Below, one piece after another: positions 7,412 to 15,701 of a stretch of DNA of 20,913 nucleotides. The DNA lies in contig JAISDM010000227.1 in assembly GCA_031264885.1 (NCBI GenBank), forward strand, positions 1-20,913, written 5' to 3'. Every line of letters starts with the position of its first letter. The stretch's first letter is position 1. Both the position numbers and the translations under genes were made by a program. Origin of the DNA: Peptococcaceae bacterium. Lineage in GTDB: Bacteria; Bacillota; Peptococcia; DRI-13; UBA5745. Below the pieces are notes generated by a model. The model saw only the letters and a list, made by a program, of their open reading frames with translations. It made no database searches and had not been told where the DNA came from.

Positions 7412-8026
7412 TCACGCCCCTTTTCGCATTTTCAGCGCCGCTTCCAGAATCGCGGCGGCGTGGCGCGGATATGTGCCGCAGATGCAGATATTGCCGGCCA
7501 GCGCCCGGCGGCATTCGTCCTCTGTGGGATTCGGATTCTTATCCATCAGCGCCTTGGCGGACACCAAAAAGCCCGGCGTACAGTAGCCGCACTGCATGGC
7601 GTCCCACCGGCAGTAAGCGTCGATCAGCGGCTTCCACGCCGGATCCGCCGCGATGCCCTCTACGGTCTGAACCGTCTTGCCCTCGCACTCGCAGGCCAGT
7701 GTGGTACAGGCCAGCACCGCCCTGCCGTCCATAATCACGGTGCAGGAGCCGCACACGCCCCGGTCGCACATATGCTTCGTTCCCGTCAGCCCCAGACTGA
7801 ACTGGAGCGCGCGCTGCAGGGTCCAATGGGGTTCAACTAGCAGCTCGCGCGGTTTGCCGTTCAGATTCAGCGCCACAACCACGGGCTGCGCCGCCTCCGG
7901 ATGCCTGGCCGCGTAATGTTCTTCCAGTTCCGGCAATCCGGCAAAAATCCTGCCGCAAATCCCGCAGCGATACTCCGTCAGAATCGAGGGAACCGCAGCG
8001 TATTCCTGCGCCAATAAAAGCACCAC
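7412..8026 (-). CDS. [2Fe-2S] (small) subunit of the molybdenum hydroxylase with an N-terminal C2H2 zinc finger
   Basis: 204 residues from GTG 8024-8026 (a second GTG follows at once; GGAG at 8037-8040 fits either). From residue ~48 it is a normal CoxS/XdhC/HcrC subunit: plant-type [2Fe-2S] cysteines C87, C92, C95, C107 (CDRGVCGSC), then the helical domain with C146, C149 (QCGYCTPG) and C181, C183 (NICICGTY). These clusters pass electrons between Mo and FAD. Preceding it are about 45 extra residues containing C21-x2-C24-x12-H37-x4-H42 (YRCGICGRIFAGLPELEEHY), a textbook C2H2 zinc finger. The family normally begins near the ferredoxin domain, so this is an addition. It is second in the operon, 176 bp after the GRE. 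Confidence 0.9.
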   Translation of the reverse strand: MVLLLAQEYAAVPSILTEYRCGICGRIFAGLPELEEHYAARHPEAAQPVVVALNLNGKPRELLVEPHWTLQRALQFSLGLTGTKHMCDRGVCGSCTVIMDGRAVLACTTLACECEGKTVQTVEGIAADPAWKPLIDAYCRWDAMQCGYCTPGFLVSAKALMDKNPNPTEDECRRALAGNICICGTYPRHAAAILEAALKMRKGA

Positions 8027-8067
8027 CCTTCAGAATCTCCAATTCGTAATTTGGCGTCAACGGATCC

Positions 8068-8155
8068 GGGGCGGCAGAATGCCGCCCTCTACGGTATCGT
8101 GAATGACGCCGTATTCGGCACTGTGAATGACGCGTCTGTAGGGGCGGCATTCTGG
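8068..8155. repeat. Composite GC-hairpin repeat (copies B and C) between the GRE and the [2Fe-2S] gene
   Basis: Copy B (8068-8092) is a perfect 8-bp-stem hairpin followed by CTCTAC. Copy C (8138-8155, GTAGGGGCGGCATTCTGG) is an inverted, half-length copy, so the two bound a 45-bp middle like terminal inverted repeats. The middle contains GTGAATGACGC twice (8099-8109 and 8123-8133). It occupies most of the 176-bp gap 8027-8202. Confidence 0.65.
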
Positions 8156-8202
8156 TCCGTCTCCGACCGACGCGAATATCTAAGGTTCAGAATCTCGCCG
8201 CC

Positions 8203-10614
8203 TTACAGCACATTGTCCGTCCTGCGAATCAAATCGTTTTGTATGGCGTCCGACAACTCCACAAAATATGCCGAGAACCCGGCGACGCGCACCACCAAAT
8301 CCTTGTATTCCTCGGGATTTTTCTGGGCGTCCCGCAGCATCTCCGCGCTCACCACATTGTACTGGATCTGCATCCCGCCCTCCTCAAAGAAAGCGTGGAT
8401 GAAATGGTGAAGCTTGGCCGTGCCCTCGGAGCCTTCCACACAAGAGGGGTGGAACTTCATGCAGAATTGCAGACCGTTGTTGTATTTCTCCGGATGCATC
8501 GCCAATATGGAACGCGCCACGCCGGTGGGGCCGTTTTTGTCCGCGCCTTGTGTCGGGGACGCGCCGTCGGACACAGGCTCGTGGGCAAAGCGGCCGTTGG
8601 GCGTAGCGCCGGTGTCGTGCCCCACCATAATATGCGCCCCGGCCGAATATATGCCGATGATGTTGTGGGTTCCGCGCGGGCCCACATAAGATTTGTACCG
8701 ATCCGCAAACAGTGAGCTGACCCTGCCGGCGATCTCGTCGGCATAGGGATCGCCGTTGCCGTAATAAGGAACCTCGTTGATGGCCCGCTGGCGAAGCGGC
8801 TCGTAACCTTCCCAATTCGCCATAACAGCGTCGTACAGCTCCCGAGCGGTACATATTTTCTTGTCGTACACCAAGTATTTAATGGCGATCAGACTGTCGA
8901 TGCAGGTGCCGATCCCGATGGCCGCGCCGCCCACAGCGTTATATTTGGCGCCCCCCAGCATGATGTCTTTCCCGGATTCCATACAGCCGTCGAAAGTAGC
9001 CGACGCCACGGGAACAGGCACCTGAGGATTGCCCACGTATTCCATCAGATTATTGAGCGAAACAAACCAATCCAGGAAGTGATTGTGCTGAGTCTCATAG
9101 GCTTTCCATACATCCTCAAAGGTTTTCATCTCGTAGAGATAGCCGGTGTGCAGCCCGCCCTGCAAGCCGTTCAGGGGATTCTTGCCGTCGTTGATGGCTT
9201 GCAGAACCATATTCGCGATGCGGATATGCGTCATGGAGAAAGGCGCGGAAACATTCGCGAAATCGTTCCCCGAACCGGAAAGCTCCACACAGCCGATGAC
9301 GCAGAAATCGTTGGCGTCCTCCTGGGAAAGCCCGCGCTCTTTCATCATGGATATAATCAAGTCGGCGTTGTCGATGGTGGGGTTGCCGCCGTTGAGTTTC
9401 GCCGTTTCTATTCCCGCCTCCCACAAGTCCGCCGGGGTATCCGGATGTACACAGAGGGAAAGGGTGGGATCATGCAGCTTCAGCCGGGCGATGGACTGCA
9501 GAAGAAGGTAGGACGCCTTATTGGACGCGTCCGAACCGTCTTTCTTCCGTCCGCCGACAGTCAGCCGCAGGTTGTTCGTATAAGCCCCCATCATCAGCGC
9601 GCCCATTCCGGGCCCGCCGCCTACCAAAGCCGCCAGTTTCAGGCAGAAGCAGTCCACGATCTCCTGAGCGAATTCCGGCGTAATACGCCCCGCGGCCAGG
9701 TCAGCTTCCAGAAAATCGCCCACATGCTGGTCAAATCGCCCAATCGTCAAACCGATAAAACTGCCTTCGATATTGATAATCAACCCATAGAAGTACACGA
9801 CTTGCACGGCTTCCCAGAACGTGCGGGCGGGTTTCTCCATGATCCACTCCAGGGAATCCGCCATTTGCAGTAATTCAGCCTTCCGTTTCGCGTCTGCCGT
9901 TTCCGCCGCCTGCACCCGGGCGGTCTCCGCGAAACGTTTGGAGAATTGGATCACGGCGTCACAGGAGATTTCAACGGCTTTATAAAAATAGTATTTTTCC
10001 GCGTCGTCACCGAATAGCTTGCCCTTCAGACTCTCCAGTTTTTCCCGGGCCTCGGCGCGTATGGCGCCAAAACCCTTCGTAATGGCTTTGCGGAAATTCG
10101 CGTTAAAATGCCCGTGGGGCGGCGCGTCCTTTCGTTCCGTTCTGTAAGGCAATACGCCCGCCGAGCATACGTCGCCGGCGCCCTCCGGCCACTCAAAATG
10201 CAATTTTTGCCCGTTGTTGTTCTCCCGCCAGAAATCCACCACGGTACGGAAATAATCCCGGTCTTCCTGGGCCATATTGATCCGGCCTTCTTTGAGGGTG
10301 CGTTTGTCAAATATGTCGTTGTCCAGTTCCATCGGTATCCAGTCCAATCCCTGCTGTTCGCACAGAAGGAAACAGCCCTTGCGGTATTTGCCGATATTGC
10401 CCACGATGAGCTCGTCCTCGTCCACGCGCACCGTCATCTTCGTGAGAACCTCATACATGGCCTGAGCCCTCTTTATGATGGGACGTTCGTTCATATGCCC
10501 CATATAATAGTCCGTCATGACTTTGGTGCGCTCAGAATCCAGCGTCGGTATCTCATCCCGGTAAAACTTACGCAGCCGCGTCACCCGCGGCGTCAGCGGC
10601 GATAAAGTAAACAT
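8203..10614 (-). CDS. Glycyl radical enzyme (C-x-E eliminase/lyase type), substrate unknown
   Basis: I start at ATG 10612-10614 (803 residues) because GGAGGTGA at 10620-10627 stands five bases upstream; an extension to 10680 would run over the promoter. It is full length for the pyruvate formate-lyase superfamily. Visible hallmarks are the active-site loop CVIGCVELSG with Cys442 and Glu444, GRFDQ (292-296), TGATPNGRFAHEPVSDGASP (668-687) and the radical loop RVAGFSAYF with Gly779. C-x-E is the pattern of eliminating or decarboxylating GREs such as choline and glycerol lyases, not of pyruvate formate-lyase (C-C). The closing RVAGFSAYFVELSDAIQNDLIRRT is the standard GRE C-terminus. The cytoplasmic, oxygen-sensitive radical is installed by a radical-SAM activase, which is not in this window. 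First gene of the operon with the Mo hydroxylase. I cannot assign a substrate. Confidence 0.9.
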   Translation of the reverse strand: MFTLSPLTPRVTRLRKFYRDEIPTLDSERTKVMTDYYMGHMNERPIIKRAQAMYEVLTKMTVRVDEDELIVGNIGKYRKGCFLLCEQQGLDWIPMELDNDIFDKRTLKEGRINMAQEDRDYFRTVVDFWRENNNGQKLHFEWPEGAGDVCSAGVLPYRTERKDAPPHGHFNANFRKAITKGFGAIRAEAREKLESLKGKLFGDDAEKYYFYKAVEISCDAVIQFSKRFAETARVQAAETADAKRKAELLQMADSLEWIMEKPARTFWEAVQVVYFYGLIINIEGSFIGLTIGRFDQHVGDFLEADLAAGRITPEFAQEIVDCFCLKLAALVGGGPGMGALMMGAYTNNLRLTVGGRKKDGSDASNKASYLLLQSIARLKLHDPTLSLCVHPDTPADLWEAGIETAKLNGGNPTIDNADLIISMMKERGLSQEDANDFCVIGCVELSGSGNDFANVSAPFSMTHIRIANMVLQAINDGKNPLNGLQGGLHTGYLYEMKTFEDVWKAYETQHNHFLDWFVSLNNLMEYVGNPQVPVPVASATFDGCMESGKDIMLGGAKYNAVGGAAIGIGTCIDSLIAIKYLVYDKKICTARELYDAVMANWEGYEPLRQRAINEVPYYGNGDPYADEIAGRVSSLFADRYKSYVGPRGTHNIIGIYSAGAHIMVGHDTGATPNGRFAHEPVSDGASPTQGADKNGPTGVARSILAMHPEKYNNGLQFCMKFHPSCVEGSEGTAKLHHFIHAFFEEGGMQIQYNVVSAEMLRDAQKNPEEYKDLVVRVAGFSAYFVELSDAIQNDLIRRTDNVL

Positions 10615-10650
10615 AGGGGTCACCTCCAAATTTAATATATTATTCAGTTT

Positions 10651-10680
10651 ATTATATAACATTCCTTCATCTATTGTCAA
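10651..10680 (-). promoter_or_regulatory. Near-consensus sigma-70 promoter of the GRE operon
   Basis: On the minus strand TTGACA (10680-10675) and TATAAT (10656-10651) are both perfect, 18 bp apart. The -35 box abuts the TGA stop of the upstream membrane-protein gene (10683-10681). The predicted start lies near 10645, giving a short leader ahead of GGAGGTGA. No obvious operator overlaps it. Confidence 0.85.
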
Positions 10681-11373
10681 TCATTCCTGATAAGAAGAAT
10701 TTTTCGCTTTCTCATAGGTGCTTATGAATCCGATGCCGGAAGCGTCGTAGAGATATGTATCCTGATACGCGATATAGTATATCTCGCCGTTCAGCGTGGT
10801 GAAGAATATCTGGTTTTCCTCCCCCTCAAGCCCGTTTGGCGAACAGAGGACCGTATTGACCTCCGCCCCCGGCGCCGCGGACATCCGATCCACTTTGACG
10901 GCGGCGATGCCCACGAGGTTCAGTCGCTCGCGGATCAACTCCGTCTGCTCCGCCGTGTAGCCTGCGCGCAGCATTTCCTCTGTGATCCCGTCCTCCGCCG
11001 TTCCGTTCACGGCGGAGGACACAGAAGACGGCGCGCCTTCGCCGCCCGTCCGGCTCGTCAGAATCCTCATCCCGGCAAGCGTAATCAGGACGATAATGAC
11101 CATCGCGATATAACGGTGCTTCGTGGGGGAGGGGCCGGTTTGCCCCGGCCGCTTGCCGGCGCCGCCTGATTCTATCCGTTCATCCGGCCCGCCCGCGCCG
11201 CCGCGGTCGGTCCGCCGTGTTTCCTCCGGCGGCTGCCCGCCCTCCGCCGCGCTCCGCCGCCGGTCGTTGAGCAGCAATTCCTCTTTCCTGCGGTCGAATT
11301 CTTTCCGTGATATCCTCCGCGACGAGAGCTGTTCCAGCAGCTCCGACATTTTTGCGTATGTTTCGTCATTCAT
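10681..11373 (-). CDS. SHOCT-like single-pass membrane protein of unknown function
   Basis: 230 residues from ATG 11371-11373, with AAGGA about 11 bases upstream. Residues 1-37 (YAKMSELLEQLSSRRISRKE then FDRRKEELL) resemble a SHOCT short helical domain, an oligomerisation motif. A charged, Gly/Arg-rich linker (~40-85) follows, then one membrane helix at ~88-104 (YIAMVIIVLITLAGMRI). The remaining ~125 residues would lie outside the cell if the N-terminus is cytoplasmic; they contain a compact region with GLEGEENQIFFTTLNGEIYYI, which looks like a small beta-rich domain. It is the last gene after the ABC transporter, 101 bp behind the ATPase, and just before the GRE promoter. A link to either operon is only positional. 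Confidence 0.7.
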   Translation of the reverse strand: MNDETYAKMSELLEQLSSRRISRKEFDRRKEELLLNDRRRSAAEGGQPPEETRRTDRGGAGGPDERIESGGAGKRPGQTGPSPTKHRYIAMVIIVLITLAGMRILTSRTGGEGAPSSVSSAVNGTAEDGITEEMLRAGYTAEQTELIRERLNLVGIAAVKVDRMSAAPGAEVNTVLCSPNGLEGEENQIFFTTLNGEIYYIAYQDTYLYDASGIGFISTYEKAKNSSYQE

Positions 11374-11432
11374 AGCTTAAGACATCCTTTATGGACCGGT
11401 TTAATTTTAGCGTTCCAGCGTATACCGAGGAC

Positions 11433-11455
11433 GGGCGGCAGAATGCCGCCCCTAC
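11433..11455. repeat. GC-hairpin repeat, copy D
   Basis: GGGCGGCA-GAA-TGCCGCCC followed by CTAC; perfect 8-bp stem, 3-nt loop, 20 bp after the stop of the second ATPase gene in the 101-bp gap 11374-11474. Confidence 0.7.
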
Positions 11456-11474
11456 GCCGCTCTCCTGAGACTCG

Positions 11475-12467
11475 TTAACTGACATGGTGACAAGCCACGA
11501 AGTGCTGATTCCCGTAGTCCTTGAGTTCCGGGCATGACTCCGCGCATTCCGGCGCAGCGTAGGGACAGCGCGGGTGGAAGGAGCATCCCGGCGGCGGATT
11601 CAGCGGAGTGGGGACATCCCCCTCCAGAATGATCCGCTGGCGCTTCGCCTCCTCAGCCGGATTCGGAAGCGGCTGCGCCGAAAGCAGCGCCTTGGAGTAC
11701 GGATGCAATGTGTTCTTGTACAGATCCCGCGCGTCCGACAGCTCAACGATTTTGCCCAGATACATCACGGCCACGCGGTGGCTGATATACTCCACCGCCA
11801 GCAAATCATGGGAGATGAACAGATAACTCATGCCGGTGTTTTTCTCCTGAAGGCTCTGGAGCAGGTTCAGTATCTGCGCCTGCATGGACACGTCCAGCGC
11901 CGAAATCGGCTCGTCACAGATGATGATCGACGGATTCCCCGCCAGCGCCCGCGCCACTGCCAGCCGCTGACGCTGGCCGCCGGAGAACTCGTGGGGATAC
12001 CGGTCCGACATATCGGAACTCAGTCCGCAGATCTTAAAGAGTTCCGACACACGTTTCCTGTATTCCTGATCATTCGTTGTGATCTCATGTACAAGCAGGG
12101 GTTCGCCCACGATATCGCCGGCTCTCTGCCTCGGGTTCAGCGAACTGTACGGATCCTGAAACACCATCGCCATCTGTCTCTTATAAGGCCGCAGGTCATT
12201 GTATGAAAGGCCCGACAGATCCTTTCCCTTGAATTTTACCAACCCTTCCGTGGGCTTATACAGCTGGGTGATCGCGCGTCCCACCGTGGTCTTGCCGCAG
12301 CCGCTCTCGCCTACCAGTCCCAGCGTCTCGCCGGGCCTGATGGAAAACGTAACGCCGTCCAGCGCCTTCACGTCGCCGATTTTCTTTCGGAGAAATCCGC
12401 GCCTCACAGGGAAATGAATCTTCAGGTTCTCTAAATCCACCACATTGACGTTCTTTTGCTCCGGCAA
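11475..12467 (-). CDS. Oligopeptide/dipeptide-type ABC transporter ATPase (OppF/DppF-like)
   Basis: 330 residues from TTG 12465-12467, two bases after the TAG of the preceding ATPase gene, so translation is likely coupled. ATP-binding motifs are complete: Walker A GESGCGKTT (53-61), Q-loop Gln104 (MVFQDPYSSLNP), signature FSGGQRQR (161-168), Walker B IIICDEP (181-187), switch His220. The C-terminal oligopeptide-transporter domain carries Cys295, Cys301, Cys308, Cys312 and Cys326, a cluster seen in many Opp/Dpp ATPases. It energises import on the inner face of the membrane with the partner ATPase and two permeases. The FPVRRGFLRKKIGDVKALDG opening is typical of the F rather than the D subunit. 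Opp versus Dpp, or a non-peptide substrate, cannot be decided from sequence. Confidence 0.93.
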   Translation of the reverse strand: MPEQKNVNVVDLENLKIHFPVRRGFLRKKIGDVKALDGVTFSIRPGETLGLVGESGCGKTTVGRAITQLYKPTEGLVKFKGKDLSGLSYNDLRPYKRQMAMVFQDPYSSLNPRQRAGDIVGEPLLVHEITTNDQEYRKRVSELFKICGLSSDMSDRYPHEFSGGQRQRLAVARALAGNPSIIICDEPISALDVSMQAQILNLLQSLQEKNTGMSYLFISHDLLAVEYISHRVAVMYLGKIVELSDARDLYKNTLHPYSKALLSAQPLPNPAEEAKRQRIILEGDVPTPLNPPPGCSFHPRCPYAAPECAESCPELKDYGNQHFVACHHVS

Positions 12468-12469
12468 TT

Positions 12470-13438
12470 CTACTCACTTCCCTTCGTACACGCGGTATAA
12501 TGCGTCCCGCCAATATTTGTGAGTTCCGCCACAGGTTCCTTAAAGCAGCTCTTCCTGCGTTCTTTGCAGCGCGCGAGAAACGCGCAGGTCTCCGGCCGGT
12601 CGATCAGATTGGGCGGCATACCCTGGATGGGCACCATCTTCTCGCCCAGAACCGGCACGCATTTGATCAGACCGCGGGTATATGGGTGCGCCGGATTATC
12701 CCAAATTTCATTCACCGTACCGGTTTCGACAATTTTGCCTGCGTACATAATGCTGATCCGGTGGGCGTAACGGGCCACAATGCCCAGATTGTGCGTTACC
12801 AGCATCAGCGCCGTCTTGTGTTCGTGAACCATCTTATACAGCAGTTCCAGAATCTGCGCCTGGATCGTCGCGTCCAGGGCTGTGGTGGCCTCGTCCGCGA
12901 TGATCATCTTGGGGTTGCAGACCATGGCCATGGCGATCATCACGCGCTGGCGCATCCCTCCCGACATCTGGTGGGGGTAATCGTCCATGCGTTTTTTGGG
13001 ATCCGGGATACCGGTCTGCTTCAGCATATCGGCGGCGCGTTCGCGGGCTTCCTCCTTCGCCGCGCCCCGATGTTCCATCAGCACCTCGGACAGCTGTTTG
13101 CCCACCGTCAGCGCGGGGTTCAGCGAGGTCATGGGTTCCTGGAATATCATGGATATCTTATTGCCCCGGATGCCGCACATCTCGTTGCTGTTCCTGTCAT
13201 ATTTCAAAAAATCTTCGCCGTCAAAATCAATCGTGCCCGAGACAATGCGCCCTGGCGGCGTTGGAATGAGCTGCATCACCGACAGCTGGCTGACGGATTT
13301 GCCGCAGCCGCTCTCGCCCACCAGTCCCACGATCTCGCTCTCGTCCACCGTATACGACACCTGATTCACGGCGCGCACCACGCCGCGCTCCGTTTTGAAT
13401 TCGGTGGTAAGCCCTTCTACAGTTAACAGTCTGCCCAT
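12470..13438 (-). CDS. Oligopeptide/dipeptide-type ABC transporter ATPase (OppD/DppD-like)
   Basis: 322 residues from ATG 13436-13438 behind GAGGAGGG. Motifs: Walker A GESGCGKS (41-48), Q-loop Gln100 (SMIFQEPMTSLNP), signature MSGGMRQR (158-165), Walker B MIIADE (178-183). The motif after Walker B reads ADEATTALD, where most relatives have ADEPTTALD; this is a mild change. The C-terminal region has the usual cysteines (CAFLARC...SC). It pairs with the downstream ATPase. Confidence 0.93.
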   Translation of the reverse strand: MGRLLTVEGLTTEFKTERGVVRAVNQVSYTVDESEIVGLVGESGCGKSVSQLSVMQLIPTPPGRIVSGTIDFDGEDFLKYDRNSNEMCGIRGNKISMIFQEPMTSLNPALTVGKQLSEVLMEHRGAAKEEARERAADMLKQTGIPDPKKRMDDYPHQMSGGMRQRVMIAMAMVCNPKMIIADEATTALDATIQAQILELLYKMVHEHKTALMLVTHNLGIVARYAHRISIMYAGKIVETGTVNEIWDNPAHPYTRGLIKCVPVLGEKMVPIQGMPPNLIDRPETCAFLARCKERRKSCFKEPVAELTNIGGTHYTACTKGSE

Positions 13439-13482
13439 TCTCGTCCCTCCTCGAATTAAGGATTATTAGGGATTCGGCTTAC

Positions 13483-14490
13483 CTACCCCAGCGTTCCGCG
13501 CAGCCGCGGATCCAGCGCGTCGCGGAGACCGTCGCCCACCATGTTCACGCTGAACACCAGCAGCATGATCATGAAACCCGGCGCCAGAGACAGCAGAGGG
13601 CGCATGGACAGGTATTTCTGCCCGTCAAAGCACATACGGCCCCAAGCGGCGATGGGCGGCGCCAGTCCCAGTCCCAGGAAGCTCAGCATCGCCTCCGACA
13701 TAATCGCGCCCCCCAGCATCATGGACATCTGAACGATGAGCGGAGAGAATACGTTGGGCAAAATATGGGTGAGGATGATGCGGCTGTGCTTCGCGCCCAT
13801 GGCCAATTCCGCCAGCACATAGTCGTTTTGCCTCACGGACAGCACCTGTCCGTTCACCAGGCGGATATAACCCGGGAACATGCCCAGGGAGACCGCGAGA
13901 ATGATGGCAAAGATGTTGCTTCCAAACACCGCCACGATGAGCAAGATGAGAATCAGTCCGGGAATCGCCATGATCGCGTCCGTGATACGCATAATGACGC
14001 TGTTCACAGCCTGGCTCGAGAAACCCGCGACCAGGCCGATGGTCACGCCGATCAGCGCCGATACCACCACGCATACCATGCCCACAAGGATCGCGACCCG
14101 GGAACCGAAGATCACCCGGCTCAGCAGATCCCGGCCCAGGGCGTCGGTGCCCAGCAAATGATTCGCGGCCGGCCCGGTCAGCACGTTCCCCAGATCCTGA
14201 ACATAAGGATCGTAGGGCGCGACCACAGGCGCGAGAACCGCCAGCAGCAACATGGCCACAAAGATACCAAATCCGATGGCGACTGTTTTCCGGTGAAAAA
14301 ATATCTTGAGAAACCGCTTGCGTTCATCCATCATCGGAAGCATCCCGTCTTCCAAAACCTGGAATCCTTCGCCTTCCTCCGGCATAAAACCGTCCGCGTC
14401 AAAATCCTCCGCGGTCAGATTCTCCACGGCGGGTTCCGCCCCGGCGAAACCTTCGGCGGCCAGATTGTCTTTCATATTATGATCGTCCAT
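13483..14490 (-). CDS. ABC transporter permease (OppC/DppC-like) with an acidic N-terminal extension
   Basis: I start at ATG 14488-14490 (335 residues): AGGAGG stands eight bases upstream, while the longer frame to 14574 would overlap the upstream permease by about 60 bases. Residues ~1-55 are strongly acidic (AEPAVENLTAEDFDADGFMP region), longer than the usual short OppC N-tail. Then come the first helix (VAIGFGIFVAMLLLAVLAPV), the periplasmic segment with LLGTDALGRDLLSR, and five further helices. The EAA loop that docks to the ATPase is ELAMGAKHSRIILTHILPN. It ends DALDPRLRG, typical of OppC. Partner of the upstream permease. Confidence 0.92.
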   Translation of the reverse strand: MDDHNMKDNLAAEGFAGAEPAVENLTAEDFDADGFMPEEGEGFQVLEDGMLPMMDERKRFLKIFFHRKTVAIGFGIFVAMLLLAVLAPVVAPYDPYVQDLGNVLTGPAANHLLGTDALGRDLLSRVIFGSRVAILVGMVCVVVSALIGVTIGLVAGFSSQAVNSVIMRITDAIMAIPGLILILLIVAVFGSNIFAIILAVSLGMFPGYIRLVNGQVLSVRQNDYVLAELAMGAKHSRIILTHILPNVFSPLIVQMSMMLGGAIMSEAMLSFLGLGLAPPIAAWGRMCFDGQKYLSMRPLLSLAPGFMIMLLVFSVNMVGDGLRDALDPRLRGTLG

Positions 14491-14513
14491 TCCCATCACC
14501 TCCTCGCCGTTCA

Positions 14514-15470
14514 TCAGTCGTATTGGATCCTCGGATCCACCCAGACGTACAGCAGATCCACCAACAGACTGCACGCCACCGTCATGACCGTCATGATCAC
14601 CGTCACACCCTGCACCACCGTGTAGTCATGGCTCTGCATCGCGTCGATCATAAATTTGCCCATGCCCGGAATGACGAAGATCATCTCCACAATGGCGGAT
14701 CCGCCCAGAATGCCGCGCAGCATCTGTCCCTGCATGGTGATGATGGGCAGCAGGGAATTCTTGAGGACATGCTTCAGGAGAACCTTGCGTTCGTTCAACC
14801 CCTTTGCCCAGGCCGTGCGGATATAGTCCTCCCCCAGCACCTCCAGAACGCTGGAGCGCATTTGCCGGGTGGTGCCCGCGATGGGCCCCAGGGCGCCCAC
14901 GGTGATGGGCAGCACGGCCTGTTTCACGAACATGCCGAAATCTTCCCAGGGCGCCGTATAGCCATAGATCGGCACCCAGCGCAGCTGCACGGCAAAGATG
15001 TACATCAGGAAGATCGCTATCCAGAACACCGGCGCCGTGATCCCTATGTTCGCCAGAATCGTCAGAAAATTATCGAGAAATTTCCCCCGCCGGATCGCGC
15101 AGAGGATGCCCAGCACCGGCCCGATCAGGCACCCCAGCACAAACGACGTAAGACCCAGCATCAGCGAGACCCCGATGCGCGGCGGCAGTTCCTTGTTGAT
15201 GTTGTAGTTGTTCGTGATAGACACGCCGAAATCCCCCGTCAGCATCCTGCCCGCCCAGTTAAAATACTGAACGATCAGCGGCCCGTCCAGACCCCTGTCG
15301 TGTCTGATTTGCTCCACCTGTTCCGGTGTGATGTTCGCCAGCATGCTGCCGGACACCATCATATCAATGGGATCCCCCGGCAGCGCCCGCATCAGCAGAA
15401 AGACGATGGCGCTGACCACCACCACCACCAGAACCGAATGGATTAAACGCCGGCCAATATAGCCTATCAT
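14514..15470 (-). CDS. ABC transporter permease (OppB/DppB-like)
   Basis: 318 residues from ATG 15468-15470; GGAGG at 15481-15485 is ten bases upstream. The N-terminal YIGRRLIHSVLVVVVVSAIV helix, RALPGDP just outside it and five later helices are typical of OppB. The EAA loop is RTAWAKGLNERKVLLKHVLK, and the protein ends LYVWVDPRIQYD, the family's standard C-terminus. It forms the transmembrane path with the OppC-like protein. It is preceded by a 231-bp structured gap after the binding-protein gene. Confidence 0.93.
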   Translation of the reverse strand: MIGYIGRRLIHSVLVVVVVSAIVFLLMRALPGDPIDMMVSGSMLANITPEQVEQIRHDRGLDGPLIVQYFNWAGRMLTGDFGVSITNNYNINKELPPRIGVSLMLGLTSFVLGCLIGPVLGILCAIRRGKFLDNFLTILANIGITAPVFWIAIFLMYIFAVQLRWVPIYGYTAPWEDFGMFVKQAVLPITVGALGPIAGTTRQMRSSVLEVLGEDYIRTAWAKGLNERKVLLKHVLKNSLLPIITMQGQMLRGILGGSAIVEMIFVIPGMGKFMIDAMQSHDYTVVQGVTVIMTVMTVACSLLVDLLYVWVDPRIQYD

Positions 15471-15701
15471 ATCCTATTTACCTCCATTCCACGGCTGTCA
15501 TTATCACAGGAAAAAACGTCCGGGTTCGAGGGAAAGACGCGGTATCGGCGGTTTCAGCCAACCTGAAGCGGATTCCCGCCGCCGCGAGCCGGCGCGTGGA
15601 CAGCGCCCGCGCTCACAGCGGCGGAACCGCTAACAAGTTACCGCGGTTGAGTCCGCGTCCGCCGGACGGTGACGGTCCCGGGCGGCAGAATGCCGCCCCT
15701 A
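15471..15701. other. Structured intercistronic region between binding protein and permease genes
   Basis: 231 bp, very GC-rich, no plausible frame. An imperfect hairpin pairs 15567-15582 with 15618-15631 (AGCGG...CCGCCGC against GCGGCGGAACCGCT). The hairpin repeat copy E follows at 15680-15702. Such structure between a binding-protein gene and its permease gene is expected to protect the upstream message and lower permease output, as known for malE-malF; here that is inferred. Confidence 0.5.

Noticed and set aside
10615..10680. N-terminal extension of the GRE (22 more residues)
   Set aside because: It would translate the promoter itself; GGAGGTGA lies directly before the later ATG.
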